Source: Chrysomallon squamiferum
Lineage: Eukaryota > Mollusca > Gastropoda > Neomphalida > Peltospiridae
NCBI GenBank assembly: GCA_012295275.1
Contig: CM022666.1
Span: 1,848,616-1,912,615 of the forward strand
Direction of reading: 5' to 3'
Length of the DNA: 64,000 nucleotides
Position 1 is the first letter of the stretch. The number at the start of each line of letters is the position of its first letter. The notes under the pieces are model-generated. The model saw nothing but the letters and a program-made list of their open reading frames with translations. It was not told the origin of the DNA and ran no database searches. This document shows positions 1 to 36,901 of this stretch, in pieces. Position numbers and translations under genes: made by a program.

Positions 1-22929
<22,929 letters not shown>

Positions 22930-23702
22930 CTGAAAAAACAAAAAAGAAGAAAAACCATTAAAAATCTGGTTAAAAAAAATAATAATAAAATAAAACAACA
23001 AAAAACTAAAATAAAAAGGGATGGAAAAAAAATCCAGGTAACTCACTAACACCTGTGTTATTACCTGTGCTAAAACAAACAGATCAGATTTTTAAAACAA
23101 ATATCAATATACTACTGATGCCCGCATTATACCACCACACTCGGTGCAGCTGATAAATATCTATCAAACTCAATGACATCCTTTTACCAACCCACTAAAT
23201 CACATTTTCACTGGAAAAATAATTTTAATAACAAAACCCAAAACAAAATGGAGAGTTTCATTATTAAAGATGCTATTATCAGCGGGCTTTCATTTCGTAT
23301 TTAGAAATGAATGAACCTGATGCCCTAATGTGATTGTGCAGGGTTTCGAATAATATCATCTGTCAACATGGCTATTAGTCATTTCAAAGAGATGGAAGCA
23401 ACTTCAAAGGGTTTAACACAAGTAATGATAAGGGTTAATTAGGGATGATGACAAGAGAACCTGCTAGGGAAAACTCTGAACATCAAACTGTAATCTACAG
23501 TAATGATCTGAAATAATTACTGGTTTGGACTTTTTATGAAGATGAGATAAGAAAAAAGCAATAATAATAAAAAAAAAAAATGATAAAAGATCTCATAAAC
23601 AGCAAACTAATTAGAAAGCATGTGTTGTGCGTGTGTCTGTTTACTTGGATTTAATTAGGGAAAACTAATACTGGTTTTAAGTGTAGAAATTATCGTTGTA
23701 AT

Positions 23703-23753
<51 letters not shown>

Positions 23754-25301
23754 ATAAAACAATTCTAACAATACATTATCATCCAGTGTACACAACACAC
23801 TGAGAGTTACATACAGGTGAGAGAGTGGTGAAATTGGCCATCTTAAGTTGGCAAGAGTGCATCAACAAGTGATCAGAAACAACAAACATCAGAGTGCGTG
23901 ATCAAATAAAACAAACGTTCAGACAGTTCAGCTATCTCCAATCTCCGCTCTTATCTTAATCTACATCAAAAGCAAACTCTGCAAGGATGAAATGTTGTTG
24001 TTGTCATAGTTTCACTTTCTGAAGCTGCTGCTTTCAGAGCATGTGAGTTGTGTGCATGTGTGTGTGTGTGTGTGTGTCTGTGTGTGCATGCGCAAAAAGT
24101 GTGAGCATGAACACAAAAACACAAGCATTAAAATTATATAAGAGTATGTATGTAATATCTGTGTGTGTAATGTAGGAGAGTATGGATCCAACATATCAGT
24201 ATGCAAATAGGTTCATAAAAATAACATGTATATGACTTAAAATCATCAAAATTATTCGTTTAAGACTTATTGTAGAATATTACAGAGTAGAGAGTCATGG
24301 TAAATGAGTATGTAAGTAATACTCTTCTCAAGATTTCAGTGTTCTTATTTCTTTTTTTACTCCAAAAACTATATAGCTGTCATTTTCACTGCAAATAACA
24401 AATCACTGTAAACATTCTTCGCTGTTGTCTGATAATATTAATAATGCATTTTATGGGACACAGATGTTTAGTTTATCTGCAGTTGTTAAAGAATTCCAAC
24501 TGATAAGTTATTTTTAAAAGCCCACAAAATGTAAAAATACAAGAACAGTAAATCAAATGACAGAAAACTCACATATGTATGTAACTGAAAGCATGCACAT
24601 CTCTAGATAAAAAAAAAAAAAAAACAGTAACTAAAACCTATCCAGAATATATGTTATTTTTAAAAAATCATGAAATTATTTCCAAAGTGTGTATAATTGT
24701 AAGGAATCTGACTTCAGGCTGTGAAGATTTTTTTTCTCAAGCCACAACACAAAAAAAAAAAAAAAAAAAAAAAAAAAACAGAAATCCTTTATAAAAGAAC
24801 AAACGTTCTTCTTCCAGGTCTTCCAGGCTGGTAATCCACAAAACTTTGCTGTTCTGTGTGTGTGTTGAAGAATTAGAAATCAGATGTTATTATTGGCATT
24901 TCCAGTTTTCAGCGCCGGGCTCTTGATGTAGAGAATAAAAGAAAATTAACAAACTTTCCTAAGTGCTCTGAATTGGAGCTGTCTCTGAGAAAATAAACTG
25001 CCTTTTTATTGCCGGGTTTCTTCAGACAAGTGCTAAGACTCTTGGCCATGAAATTTCATGATCTATTGTTAAACCATGCTGAAAAGGGTCAAACAATTGA
25101 AAGAAAAAAGGGAAGAAGAAATGAACAAAAAAAAAAGAAAGAAAAAAACAAAAAAAAAGCCATTTCCAGGAATCATAAATTTTCGGAGTGTTTGTAGTGA
25201 ATTGTCTCAATTCAAAAAGGTTTTTCCTTTCGCTTTTTATTTTTATTTTTTATTAACTTTTTAATCAGAATAATGGAGGGGAAAAAAAGAATACAAACAA
25301 C

Positions 25302-25334
<33 letters not shown>

Positions 25335-26049
25335 AACAGAAACCAGTGACATGTTTAAACAGAATGCAGTTTCATTGATTTTGCATTAGTTCTAAACACA
25401 ACAAAACCAAATTTCCACCAACTGAAAATTAATAATGGAATTAATTCTTTTTTCATCGGCTTTTCATTACTGCATTTATTAACCATCAGATATGATTGAA
25501 TTACATCAATCAATGATTTATAATTCCACACATATAATGGAAACACTGCTTGTCGTAATTCAGTTTGTGTGTAAAAATGCATGCACACTGGGACCTGTGG
25601 TTTACCAATTGCAAAATATCATCAATTCATTTTTTTTATTATTATTAACTTTTCTTTTTAAGGTGCTAGCTGCAAGAACTGACAGAAAGGATGAAAGGAA
25701 AGTTTCTTCTAGTGATGAAATTTTTAGGTGTAAAAAAACTGGATTTGGATTCAGATAAAATAGGTAACAAAATGAAAACACCATTAGTTGAAATGATGAT
25801 GATGATATGGTGTACTAGATGATGTAATAGTAATAGTAAGTAGTATAGTAGTAGTAGTAGTAATAATAAAATAAAATAAGAAGACACATTTTACGACAAA
25901 ATATTCATTTACAAAACAATATATATATATATCATTTTATTAACAGGCCAAACTGTATTATTAAAATTTGATTAAGAAGAATGTCCAAAAAAATAATATT
26001 TAAACACATAAAAATACTTCTCCAGTTTCATTATTACAACAGCATTCCA

Positions 26050-28260
26050 ATTATAATTCATCATTAAAGAGTGGGGTCAACTTTAGTTTTCTTAACACAG
26101 TGCAAACAGAGCTCTTTTTCTTTCTTGAGGGCTCTTTTTCGAGGGGGGGTTTTAATCAAATTTCGAGAATGTGTCCACAGTTTTTATTTGCACGTCAGAG
26201 TGCACCACATGTCTTAAATTTGATCCCAGCACATCAGCCAGACGTCCTGCAACACGACTGTGCAAACAACATCAATTTTAATTTAGCAGCGAGTGTCTTC
26301 TTCTGACATGGGGCAATTAAATCGGCTGAGAGTGCATGCAACAACAAAAAAAAACCAAAAAAAGATAATAAGGAAAAAAAAAAGAACAATGCAGTCTTAA
26401 AGAGCACAAAAATTGAGAGTTCTGCAGACAAAATTAATGGGAAGAGATAGCTGAACATCGTCATCGTTTTTCATTGTTATGAGTCAGAACACCGTGCAGT
26501 GGCTGATGTGGAAATATTACCATAAATTAGACTGACACCTGATACTGGTGATAAGCGTTTTGTAACGGAGACAACAACCTATTCCTTGCACTGGAGTGTT
26601 TTAGACTGTGTGACCAACTGTAAAGTGACAGGGCTCTGGAACTCTTTCATTTTCTTTTATAGTGAATCAATACTGATGTGTTGTGTTAATACACACAGTA
26701 CTTTCTTAAAAAATGTTTCTTAAACTTTGGTACTGAAAGACGTCTTTAATAGTGCTGTTGTATAATGATCATGATTACATTTATCAAATAATGTATGTTT
26801 AAAAAATGTAAAAAAAAAAAAAAAAAAACAAAAAAAAATCATTAAAGTAACCATTTCTATGCCCCTCTCTCTCTCTCTCTCATATCAGTTAAATTATCTT
26901 AAAAATATGCTGATTGTACAAATAAAGCATTAACATTAATAATAAAATGTAAACAATAACAATAAAGGACAAAAAAAAAAAAAAAAAAATAAAAAAAAAA
27001 AAAAAAAAAATAACAAATTGGAAATATTATAAATAATACCCCAAAACCATAGGCTCGTGTTCAGTGAAAAAATTCGGACTGGTGCACACAGCAGGAGCAC
27101 TGAAATGTCAAGTGTTTCCAGCCACGTGCCTCTGCATCCTAATTGTTCTGAGATAAATCAATATTAGCACAGGATTCCAAGATTACATCTTGTAGAGGCA
27201 GAAAAAAAATGCATCAGATTTAAAGATGTTATTGTTTCCACAATCGGGTTTCATTTCCTGACAGCTCCCTGTCTTTTGCGACGATTATTTTTTTATAAAC
27301 CTGTGAGCTAGGAACATAATTATGGTTCTGATTAAAGGGCTAATTAAATTGAACATGACTCACACTGTGTGTGAAAAAAAAAACACCAAAAAAAAAACCC
27401 CACTTGCTTTCCTTCAACTCTGTGAGATTAATCCAAAAAAAAAAAAAAAAGAAGAAAAAACAAAAAGAAAAAAAAGAAGGCAGGGGAGAAAAATGTCCAA
27501 ATCATTGCAGAAGAGTTGACTATAAAAATTTATCAAACTGCCTGGGAAAAGGCCTCAGTGGAATTGGAAAAAACCCTGAAGCAGTTAATTTAGTAATCAT
27601 TGTCACAGCAGCTGGGACCCTTTCTCAAAGACTTTTTTTTTTTTGTTCTTTCTTAGCAAGAGTTGTCAATGCAATTGGCCTGATTGCAGCAGAAAGTTGA
27701 CATTGATAACTCAATTGTTAAGGAATGTGATCATTTTTTTCCCCTTTCTATCTTCTGTTTTTATAACAAAATAAAAAGGGACTAAGAATGGTTTTTCTAT
27801 GCGTTTTTCAAATAAGCAGAGTTGTAATAAATTATATCAGAGATACAAAAAATTATCACATTTGATATTTATAATTCAATGTTGGTAAATACTCATGTAA
27901 AATACAAATGGTTTAATTATTTTGTTAGTCAAGGTTAATTCTGAAGAAAAAAAATTCCATTTTTTTAAAAACTTTTTAAAGCATAGTTGTTTTCTTAATT
28001 GCAAGGATCTGTTATAAGCTTTTAATGCTTGTGTTTTGACGAATTAGGCTTGAGCTTAAATGTGTTAGGATCTGAACATTTGTTCTTGTTCGCAGCAAGA
28101 TTTAATTGGGTTCTAAGATTATACTTATGTCTGACTAATCTTCTAACACTAACCCTGTCAGAAGCAACAAGTAAGAGTTCTGGATTACTACTCTTTTCAG
28201 ATCACCTCACAACTGCCTGCTCTAACACAATAAAACTTCTCTGATAGCAGTAACATCCAG
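26050..28260. promoter_or_regulatory. Cluster of non-repetitive islands, candidate intronic cis-regulatory region
   Basis: Several 150-300-bp blocks of balanced, non-repetitive sequence (26100-26330, 27050-27340, 27520-27720, 28030-28260) are separated by A-runs. They contain many TAATTA/CAATTA-type homeodomain cores, and no frame with splice signals. Their contrast with the microsatellite-rich surroundings suggests selection, but only cross-species alignment can show it. Confidence 0.25.
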
Positions 28261-30538
28261 TGATGATACCAGAACAAAAAACATCAGAAGAAGAAAATAA
28301 ACTAAAAGTATAATCCATCACGTACTAAACAACCTCTTTAAAAAAAAAAAAAAAAAAACCCGTAAAGAGATGGAGCAGAATGCAAGGAAACACATGCTAT
28401 GTTCACAGATGATTAACTCTAATGTGGAATGGTCAGTCTGTCTTGGCATCTGGTAGTAGCAGCATTCAACCTGAAGAAAAAAAACCCTTATCATGGAACA
28501 TCTCATCTCTGCCCATCTTCTTTTTTTAATTCACAACATTTGTTACAAGCTTAAAACAGACGAGAATAATCAAATTGTTTAGATGTCAGCTCACACATGT
28601 CTGATGGAAAAGATGTTACATTAACATTTTGTAGCTTATGTACCTTATCTGCATGGGCTACCTTAAAACATTCTTTCTTTTCATGACTGTGCATTCATTG
28701 AAACCAAAAAAAAAAATGTAGAAAATGTATTCACGATTATGCTGGATAACCTGAAATTATTCTAAAAATCTAAAAACATCCCTTTGCTGTTGTTAAAGAA
28801 TTATTTAAAATCGTTTGCAATGTCTTTGATGATGTTAATAAAAGTGTGTTTTTCTTAACAGACCCAAGTAAGACTGAAATGCACAGAGGTATCCTAATTC
28901 CACGAAATTCATATGCAGAAGGCTTAGTCAGTCGCCAAAGCCATAAGCTATTTTGATCTCTTAGACCTCATAGATGAACATGTCAGGGAAAAAAAAAGAA
29001 AAGAAAAAAAAAAGAAAAGAAAGAAGATTTCTTGTTACTGTGCCAGGCACGCAAACAACTCACTAGATATGAGCTGGTATATTTGCTCACTGGCAAATAT
29101 CTTAATGAAAGTGAAACCATAAAAGTGGAACCCCAAAGAATCAATACCTATTTCCTCTAATACAAACTTTACTTCCTTTTGTATAATTGGACATCCAAGA
29201 TCAATGCAATTTATGCACACACGTACTCAAATCGGACAGTTATGGATGGGAAACATTGATTAATCAATGGGACAATTACAGAAACAGCATCATTTTACAG
29301 ATGAAAAAAAACAAAAAGTGAAAAATAAAAAGAAATTTTTGCTTGTTATTCATGTTCTGTAATTTCAGACACAGGAGTTATAAACAAGTGTGCTGGGTTT
29401 TACAATAACCAGAACACTGCTATTACCACCAAATGCAGATGATAGGGTCCAAGACAGTTCTTTATTTCAGTGCTGTTTATAATTTGCTTCTGCCACAACA
29501 ACCAATCTGAATAATAATTATGTGAAGAACAATACTTAAATTGACTGTGTATCAGGTATCTCACATTGTATTTATTATTATTATTATATTATTTATTGTT
29601 TACTCTTTTCATTCTTATTTTTGTTTCAATTATGGACATCAATTTGTTTGTAATTCCAAAAACATCAAGTACTGAAGGTGAATTACCAGCAAAACTAGCT
29701 AATTTATAGTAAATTTTTTATTTATACCTTGAGAAAAGTTCAAAGAAATATCCTGTGTTTCAAAGTTATTTCTACGTTTGATAATTAACCTCAGTCACAC
29801 AACACTGGCAATATTAGGTATTAAAATTTAACATCGGCATATCATGCATGAAATTAGTTTCCACTTTCAGTACTTAAACCTTAGTTTGAAAAATATTTTC
29901 TAGACACTTTCAAAGTAAAAGGAATGTATTAATAACACTCTGACTGATTTAAATTAATGCAGTTTTGCTGAAAGTGAATTATCTAATATTCTACAACTAC
30001 CTAATAACTTCTTTGAAGGTAAATATGTAAGATTAGTTAGACATAACTTGAAAAACTGGATACTAAAACATGTACACACACTCAATGGCAAATAAATTTT
30101 AATTTGATCTACAGAAGATAATAATAAAATTCCAAACAGATATATACTAACTACAATTTTAATGGGTAAAACTACAAAATATTTCAAGCACATGTAGAGT
30201 ATTTAACTTGTGAACTAATAACGGTCAAAGTTTTTTTTTTGGGAGGTGAAAAGTGTCTGAAATTCTCAAGAAATGACAGGTAAAGAAAAGCTGACACCAG
30301 CTGCCAAAGTGACACACAGTTTAGATTAGCAATTGAAAAGAATTACTGAAAGATGATCAACATCAGCGTTTCAAACAAACCATGAAATGAGCTTCAGTGG
30401 ACGAAAGCATCAATCAAACTGCAGTCTGGGCAGAAATATGCATTTTATGTAAGAAGTTAAAGTCAAAGAATGGTAAACACCTGCTACTGGTTAAACCCTC
30501 AGTTTTGAGTTACTATCAGGAGAACAAACTCCCCATTA

Positions 30539-30958
30539 ACCTCGTTTTAACACTGAATCTGAAATAATTTTCAACTGCCATGAGCTTGATTTTGTTAAAT
30601 ATTGAGTCAGTGAGATCTATTATTAATGGCATTTTTGAAAGTTCATTTTAAAGCTGTTTTCAACTGTTATCAGTTTGGTTTTAAATGGGAAGTGAGCCAC
30701 TAGGCCAGACAGATAATGGATGAAAGTGTGGCATTACACATCTCATTAACTTCATTTTAGTACCACTATTAAATCAACCATGCTCCAAAGTGAAACTGTA
30801 CTTGATCCACTAATAACATCTATTCTGAATCGGCTCTGATAGTATTTTAGTCAGTCATACAGCTCTTTCCCACTGTTATTAGTTTGATTTTAATGGAAAG
30901 TAAAGTACTAAACATTACTGAAATACCAGGCACCACATAATCTGTATTTCTGTACTAC
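30539..30958. repeat. Degenerate tandem duplication with a period of about 210 bp
   Basis: Two related segments start near 30539 and 30749. The best block pair is at 30652-30700 and 30862-30910 (ACTGTTAT-AGTTTG-TTTTAA with AGCT-TTT just before it). A second pair is CTCGTTTTAACAC against CTTCATTTTAGTACCAC. Both pairs keep the same 210-bp offset. It appears old and non-coding. Confidence 0.4.
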
Positions 30959-32744
30959 ACCACCACGGCATTCTAAATATCTCTCTAATATTACAAACCG
31001 AAAGCAAAGTATCATTTGTTTTAATAATAGCTTCAAGTCTTGCTCCCAGTGTGTATGTTTATCTTAGACAAAAATCTTCCAAGGTTTAAGAACTGAGAAA
31101 AAACACACAGTTAATGGCCTTGACGGCCATATTAAGTAACTTGTGATGCTGTCTAATTAAAATTCACAGACACTGCTTAATCTGTGATCAAGTGATACAT
31201 CATTAAACAAGTTTCACTGTTACTGGAGATTTCTTACATCAGTTTAGAATAGGCAGGTGTTACTATTAATGCGCGATCTCGTGTCCTCGGTGAAGCAGAA
31301 AATAACCGAAGAAGAGTAATGTAACTGAAACGGTATTTATACACACATCTCCAGCCAGGCAATGGCCCATTACAGATCACTGAACCTTTGATAAAGAGTT
31401 GGAAGACGGTGCCAAGTCCTCAAAACTTTCTTACATCTCTTGCCTGTCCCTGTTAAAACTGTGGCTAAGTCAGGAGTCTGTGCATGTGACAAGCACATCA
31501 GAACTGATTAAACTGCCCCACACCCAAATGTTAACAGGTAAGACAAAATAACACAACTGCAGAACGTGAATATTCAACGAATAAATTAAATAAGGGTCAA
31601 ATATCTGTTAAAATTTCTAATTTTCTTATTTGAAATGAAATTAAAAGAGTTCATAAAAAGAAAAAATATAAAGTACCAGAAATATTTTCTTTTGAAAATA
31701 ACGTAACTGTTAAATATGTTTTTCTTTCTAACTATCATTTTGGAACTGACAAAAAAGACAATGGTTGAGAAATAGGGATGAAGAAGAATTTGGGTATCTG
31801 TACATCAAAAATACAATTATGACACAAACAATAATTCTGCAGTTCACTCAAACATTACATTTACCACTTATACATGAATAAAATGCTTGACAAAAACTTT
31901 GAGTATATCTAACCACCCACCAGTTTTATAATTCCCCTGTTGCTTGTTCAGGAAAGAAAAAAAAAAAAAAAAAAAAAAAAAAAGGGAAGAAAAATTAACA
32001 CAGAAGTCTCCAGTCTTATAATCTATAATAGGACTAAATGTGACAGCTTACATTCCATTCCACTAATTGAGAATGAAGTCATTTGGAAGACAGCTAGCTG
32101 TGTGAGACTTGGTGAGAACATTCCTGGACGTACTCTGGTCACTGAGCTGCTGAGTAATTTTTAAAAGTGATCCATTCAGACAGAAAACTGGGCTTACATG
32201 GGAAAATGTCCACAGTTACATTTGTTTGGCCACAGTGGAGAGCAAACAAAAGTGGATGGACTAAGAAAACAGGAAGCGGCTTCCTACATCCAAGATCAGA
32301 GGTTAAGTAACACCAACTTAGAATATTTAATTTTTGCAAAAAGTTTTGTGGGAATCACTGGCAAAAATAGAGCAACTTGATCTGTCATCGGTTTTGTCAC
32401 TTTTCTCCACTTTACTAATACTTACCTCAACTCACCCCCCCCCAAAAAAAAACACTACCTCCAATAGCAAGAAAAAAACAAACAAAAAACAACAATAACA
32501 AAACAAACCAAAACAATTAAGGTTAAGTAAAAAAAATTGTCTACAATGGGGGGAAAACTGGAAAATATTAAACTTGTTCTAAATATTATTTTATTGCTTT
32601 TCAGCCAGACCTCCTTACATCCAATAATGTAATATTAAAAAAAAAAAAAAAGAAAGAAAGAAAATTAACACTAATGAAAACAACAATGAATTAACAGCAA
32701 CAGCTATTACAAAATTATTAGCAGAAGTTAACAGATATCCTCAG

Positions 32745-32779
<35 letters not shown>

Positions 32780-33574
32780 TAAACATCCCCCCCAAAACCC
32801 AGAAAAAAATATTTAAAATAATACACATCAGAAGTTAAGTAAGTAAAACTATTTAATTTCCACAACACATCTTGTCACATTAAAAATAAGTAGATAAATA
32901 AAATTACATTTAAGATAAACATGTTTTCAGTTTCTTACTTTTATTACATCATTAAGAAATAAAATGTTAATAAAAAAAAAAAAACTTCAGTTTAGTTTCT
33001 TATATTACAAACTGCATCACCCATCAAGGGGAAATAAATTTTTCTCTTCTGCTGCTGTATGGAAAGAGATTATTTACATTTATTCTTACCACACACAGAG
33101 ATGATGTTAATTTACACATGCAAACAAGAAAATAACTAGAGATCATCTGGTTCACATTTTCATTCAAACCAACACTTAGAACTGGCCAAGCTCTGATTAC
33201 CTATTAGAGAGACAATAAGCACCCCCCCATTTTGTTACAAAACTGTGAGCATGTGTGATAGTAAAAGAAAGAAGAGAGAAAATGAGGAGAAATGAGACAG
33301 AGAGAAAAAGATAACACAAACATATCAGCCAGTCATTTAAAAAGTAACGTTTCTTAACTTTAGTCTTTTCTTTTTAAAGATAAATCAGTGTATAAATTAG
33401 CTTTAAAATACATTTAGTAAATTATTGTTATTAATGTGCATTGTTGTTTTTTGTTTTGTTTTTTTAAACAAAAAATATTTTGTCTTCTAGTTAACGCTAG
33501 TTCTGTATTATTATAAACATTACTTATTTCACACGAAAAATTATTACTGGTCTTTAGATGGGTTTTTTTTTAGA

Positions 33575-33611
<37 letters not shown>

Positions 33612-34083
33612 TTATTATTTTCAAAAACTTCTATTTGCTACAAATAAAATTCACACACACACCCAAATATGCAACAATTAACATTTCCTCAAAACTGGCA
33701 TCATTTTGCTTTCTCTCCATTGTCTTCATTTTCCCCCAAAACAATGGACAGCACAATGAGCTGTGAAAAAAAACACCAAGTCACACCCAGAATACAGTCA
33801 GTGATTAAAGACAAATAAACAACCAGCAAACTAATACCCTGTGAAAATTTTCTAAAAGTCCTGAAGATCGGGGCTTTGAAAAGGGCAAGCTGTGCTTTAT
33901 TGCAGAATGATCACCAAGGGAGGATTTTATGACTAGCATATGAGCCACAGCATGAGAGGGTAGCAGCAGTTCCCAATTAAAACCTTCAGCTCTGTCAAGG
34001 TGGCAGGCACATTTAATGGCAGAGCTGGTGTTATTTAGCACTGTGCTGTTGCCACTGATTTCAAAAAACGATCTGCTTTACTT

Positions 34084-34281
34084 GTTACTTTGCTTCATGT
34101 GTAAGTTACACCAGCTGAAGTGGTTACTCTCCTTCATTTGTAAGTTACAGCAGCTGAAGTGGTTACTCTGCTTTGTTTGTAAGTTACAGCAGCTGAAGTG
34201 GTTACTCTGCTTTGTTTGTATGTTACAGCAGCTGAAGTGGTTACTCTGCATCATGTGTAAGTTACAGCAGCTGAAGTGGTT
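34084..34281. repeat. 39-bp minisatellite, five units, each with a CAGCTG E-box
   Basis: CAGCTG occurs at 34112, 34151, 34190, 34229 and 34268, exactly 39 bp apart, within a unit of the form AAGTTACAGCAGCTGAAGTG then GTTACTCTGCTTTGTTTGT. Because 39 is divisible by 3, both strands stay open through the array (13-residue units such as LQQLKWLLCFVCK on plus). I regard this as a consequence of the period, not as coding evidence. Confidence 0.93.
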
Positions 34282-34398
34282 CTTGTTCACTGACCTGAGC
34301 TTAGTGCAGATTAACATTCGCAGAATTACAGTCATGCTGAATGCAACTGAAGGAACAGTATCTGCTGATTACATGCATGATAACTTTGTAGCATTTAT

Positions 34399-34457
<59 letters not shown>

Positions 34458-34484
34458 ATAGTAGTAGTAGTAGTAGTAATAGTG

Positions 34485-34525
<41 letters not shown>
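34399..34525. repeat. (AGT)n trinucleotide array, about 127 bp
   Basis: AGT/GTA units with a few A or G substitutions. It lies 118 bp right of the 39-bp minisatellite. The poly-Ser and poly-Thr frames across it are low-complexity translations, not genes. An (ATT)n array follows at 34690-34745. Confidence 0.97.
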
Positions 34526-34690
34526 TAAATATCTATTGTTCTTTCTGTTTTGTCTGTCTGTCTGCTTCTCTTTTCCTTTCAACCCCTTCCTTCCTTAATA
34601 TCTCGTTAAATATAAATATGTAAAACTGAGTATCTCATAACATTATCAAATACTGTCTTTACTTTTTTCTCTATCTAGGATTAAGATGAA

Positions 34691-34746
<56 letters not shown>

Positions 34747-35273
34747 AGTCACATTTCAACCATATCACTCATATAAATATCATTCAGACGTTTTGCCTCT
34801 GGTATGTACCACTTAAGGAATATCAGATTCTCAACTGAAAATTATAAATCTATTTTATTTCATAACATGACACCCAGCACAAAGGATTTCTTTCCTAATC
34901 TGACAGTCTCCACAGTCAAGATGCGTTCCATACTGTCCACAATGTTCTAACCATTATCTAATCAAACAGTCCCAGCATCATCATTTAAAACTCATTTGAT
35001 TGCAAATTCAGAGAATCGTTTATAACATTTTAAGTCATTCGAGCCAAGCTTGTCAACCAAATCACATTTATCATTTTATGACAGACGACCACTTGGACAG
35101 ACACCAGCCCGGAGTAATGGATTTTTTACAGGTCAGCCTGAAATTTATCAAATCTGGAAATTCTTTACTGCAAGACAATGGCTGCCTGGTTGACAGTAGT
35201 GACAAGTCTGTCTGTCTGTCTGTTTCTGTCTGTGTCTCTGTGTGTGTGTGTGTGTCTCTCTGTGTCTCTTTCT

Positions 35274-35279
<6 letters not shown>

Positions 35280-35330
<51 letters not shown>
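35280..35330. repeat. (TC)n microsatellite with a (TCTG)n/(TG)n leader
   Basis: TCTG and TG units from about 35207 pass into TC units ending in a C-rich tail at 35335. Confidence 0.95.
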
Positions 35331-35539
35331 CCTCCCATTTTATTTCTATGTGTATAAAAGTATTTGTACATGCATGTATGTCCTCATATTTGTGTGGGTG
35401 TTTTCAAAACTAATAAATAAATAAATAGCACACAAAAAAAATTACAAAAACAAACAAAAGCCATGGCCTCCTTAAAAAGATAATTGATGCCACCTTCTAG
35501 AATGCAAAACAGTGCTTCGTTTTATAGCTGTGAAATAAG

Positions 35540-35640
35540 GCGTGCAGCCTGGCCTGGCCTGGTCCCACTTGGTAAAATAGCTCATTTATCTTTCACATCA
35601 AAGGTGCAAGTTTAAACTCCAGATGTCTATACAAACACAA
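35540..35640 (+). mobile_element. Possible tRNA-like SINE fragment
   Basis: TAGCTCATTTATC (A-box-like, 35578-35590) is followed about 25 nt later by a B-box-like GCAAGTTTAAACTCC (35607-35621). It is preceded by a CCTGG repeat. Spacing fits a tRNA-derived head, but both boxes deviate from consensus and no tail is defined. Confidence 0.25.
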
Positions 35641-36830
35641 AACTGTCATTTTGTCATAACCTGAGTATCCTACATCTAAGCATGTTATGAAGATAAGCTG
35701 TGTTTATTGACATAATTATAAACCAAATTTTCCTCAACTAAGGTTTTTAAATTCTTTCAATTCTTGGGGTTTTTCCTCCCGTTTTTGTTACTCATTACTA
35801 TTATTATGAGTTTCTTTTATGTGTTTCTTTTAAAAAAATTAAAAACATTACTTATTTAATTTTAAGAGTGATTTTGAAAATTGAACAATAGCAAAGTAGC
35901 AACAGTAGATGCCTTTTTGAGTAATTTATATATAGGCATATATAGAGATATATTTTTTCTTCTTATTTTTCTGTACACAGCAATTAATTATATAAGTTTT
36001 GAAGGTAAACATGTTAAATCCTGTCAAGGAACTCAATTATTTTTCTTAAACATTTCAGACCATAAGCACGTGACAAAGAGAATATTTTCCACACAGAACC
36101 TTTAAGCAAATATGCCAAAAGAATTTTTTACATCTGAAGATTTACTTTCTATGGGGTTTCAAGGCTGCAGATCAGTTGTATTAGTTCTAGTGAAACACTC
36201 TACTCGTGCCTTGGCTGTAATCTCTGTCAAGAGAGCCACAGGATTAGAAACGGAGGATTAACCAGCTGGATTATCCAAGTGTGAAGATTAACACCAGACT
36301 TCCATAATCTGACTTCAAACATGGCTGAACCTAACACGAAGAAAATTCACAGAATGTCTGACTCACTTGGGTCTTAGTAAACACCAGTAATGACCGACTA
36401 CAAAACAGTCAACCACCTATCCCAAACTGTGACACAAAAGAATCTAAAAGCATGTTAGATAACACACTTTAAAAAAAATCTGAGGTCATCACCTTCTTAC
36501 AAAACCATGTACACTGTAGATTTCAACAAGGAAATGCTAATTTAATAAAGAGGCTTTTTCTGGTGATTTAATCAAATCTGTAACATGACATAAGAATACC
36601 ATAGACACTCGTTAGTGCTTCACTTGCCAGTGCTTGAACTTCTAAGATGTAAGCAGGTTACGCAAACACCATTATGTTGATGGCTTAATAAAAACAATGT
36701 TGCTTTGGTTAATGTCTGGTACTCACTTGTTTATCTTCAAATCAGCTTCGTCCATTAGCAAGCACTTTAAGTTTAAAAATGATAAAGATACAGCTAAAAT
36801 GAAGTCATAATTCATTCACAACAAATTCAT

Positions 36831-36831
<1 letters not shown>

Positions 36832-36898
<67 letters not shown>
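36832..36898. repeat. (TC)n microsatellite, about 67 bp
   Basis: Pure CT/TC dinucleotide run in the large intron; another of 46 bp follows at 37639-37684. Confidence 0.97.

Positions 36899-36901
<3 letters not shown>

Noticed and set aside
28318-28506. Minus-strand frame with an acceptor-like tract at 28472
   Set aside because: No usable donor follows and the peptide matches nothing.
34016-34582. A 170-codon plus-strand frame and opposing minus frames
   Set aside because: The frame runs through a 39-bp minisatellite (period divisible by 3) and then an (AGT)n array; openness is explained by repeat period.
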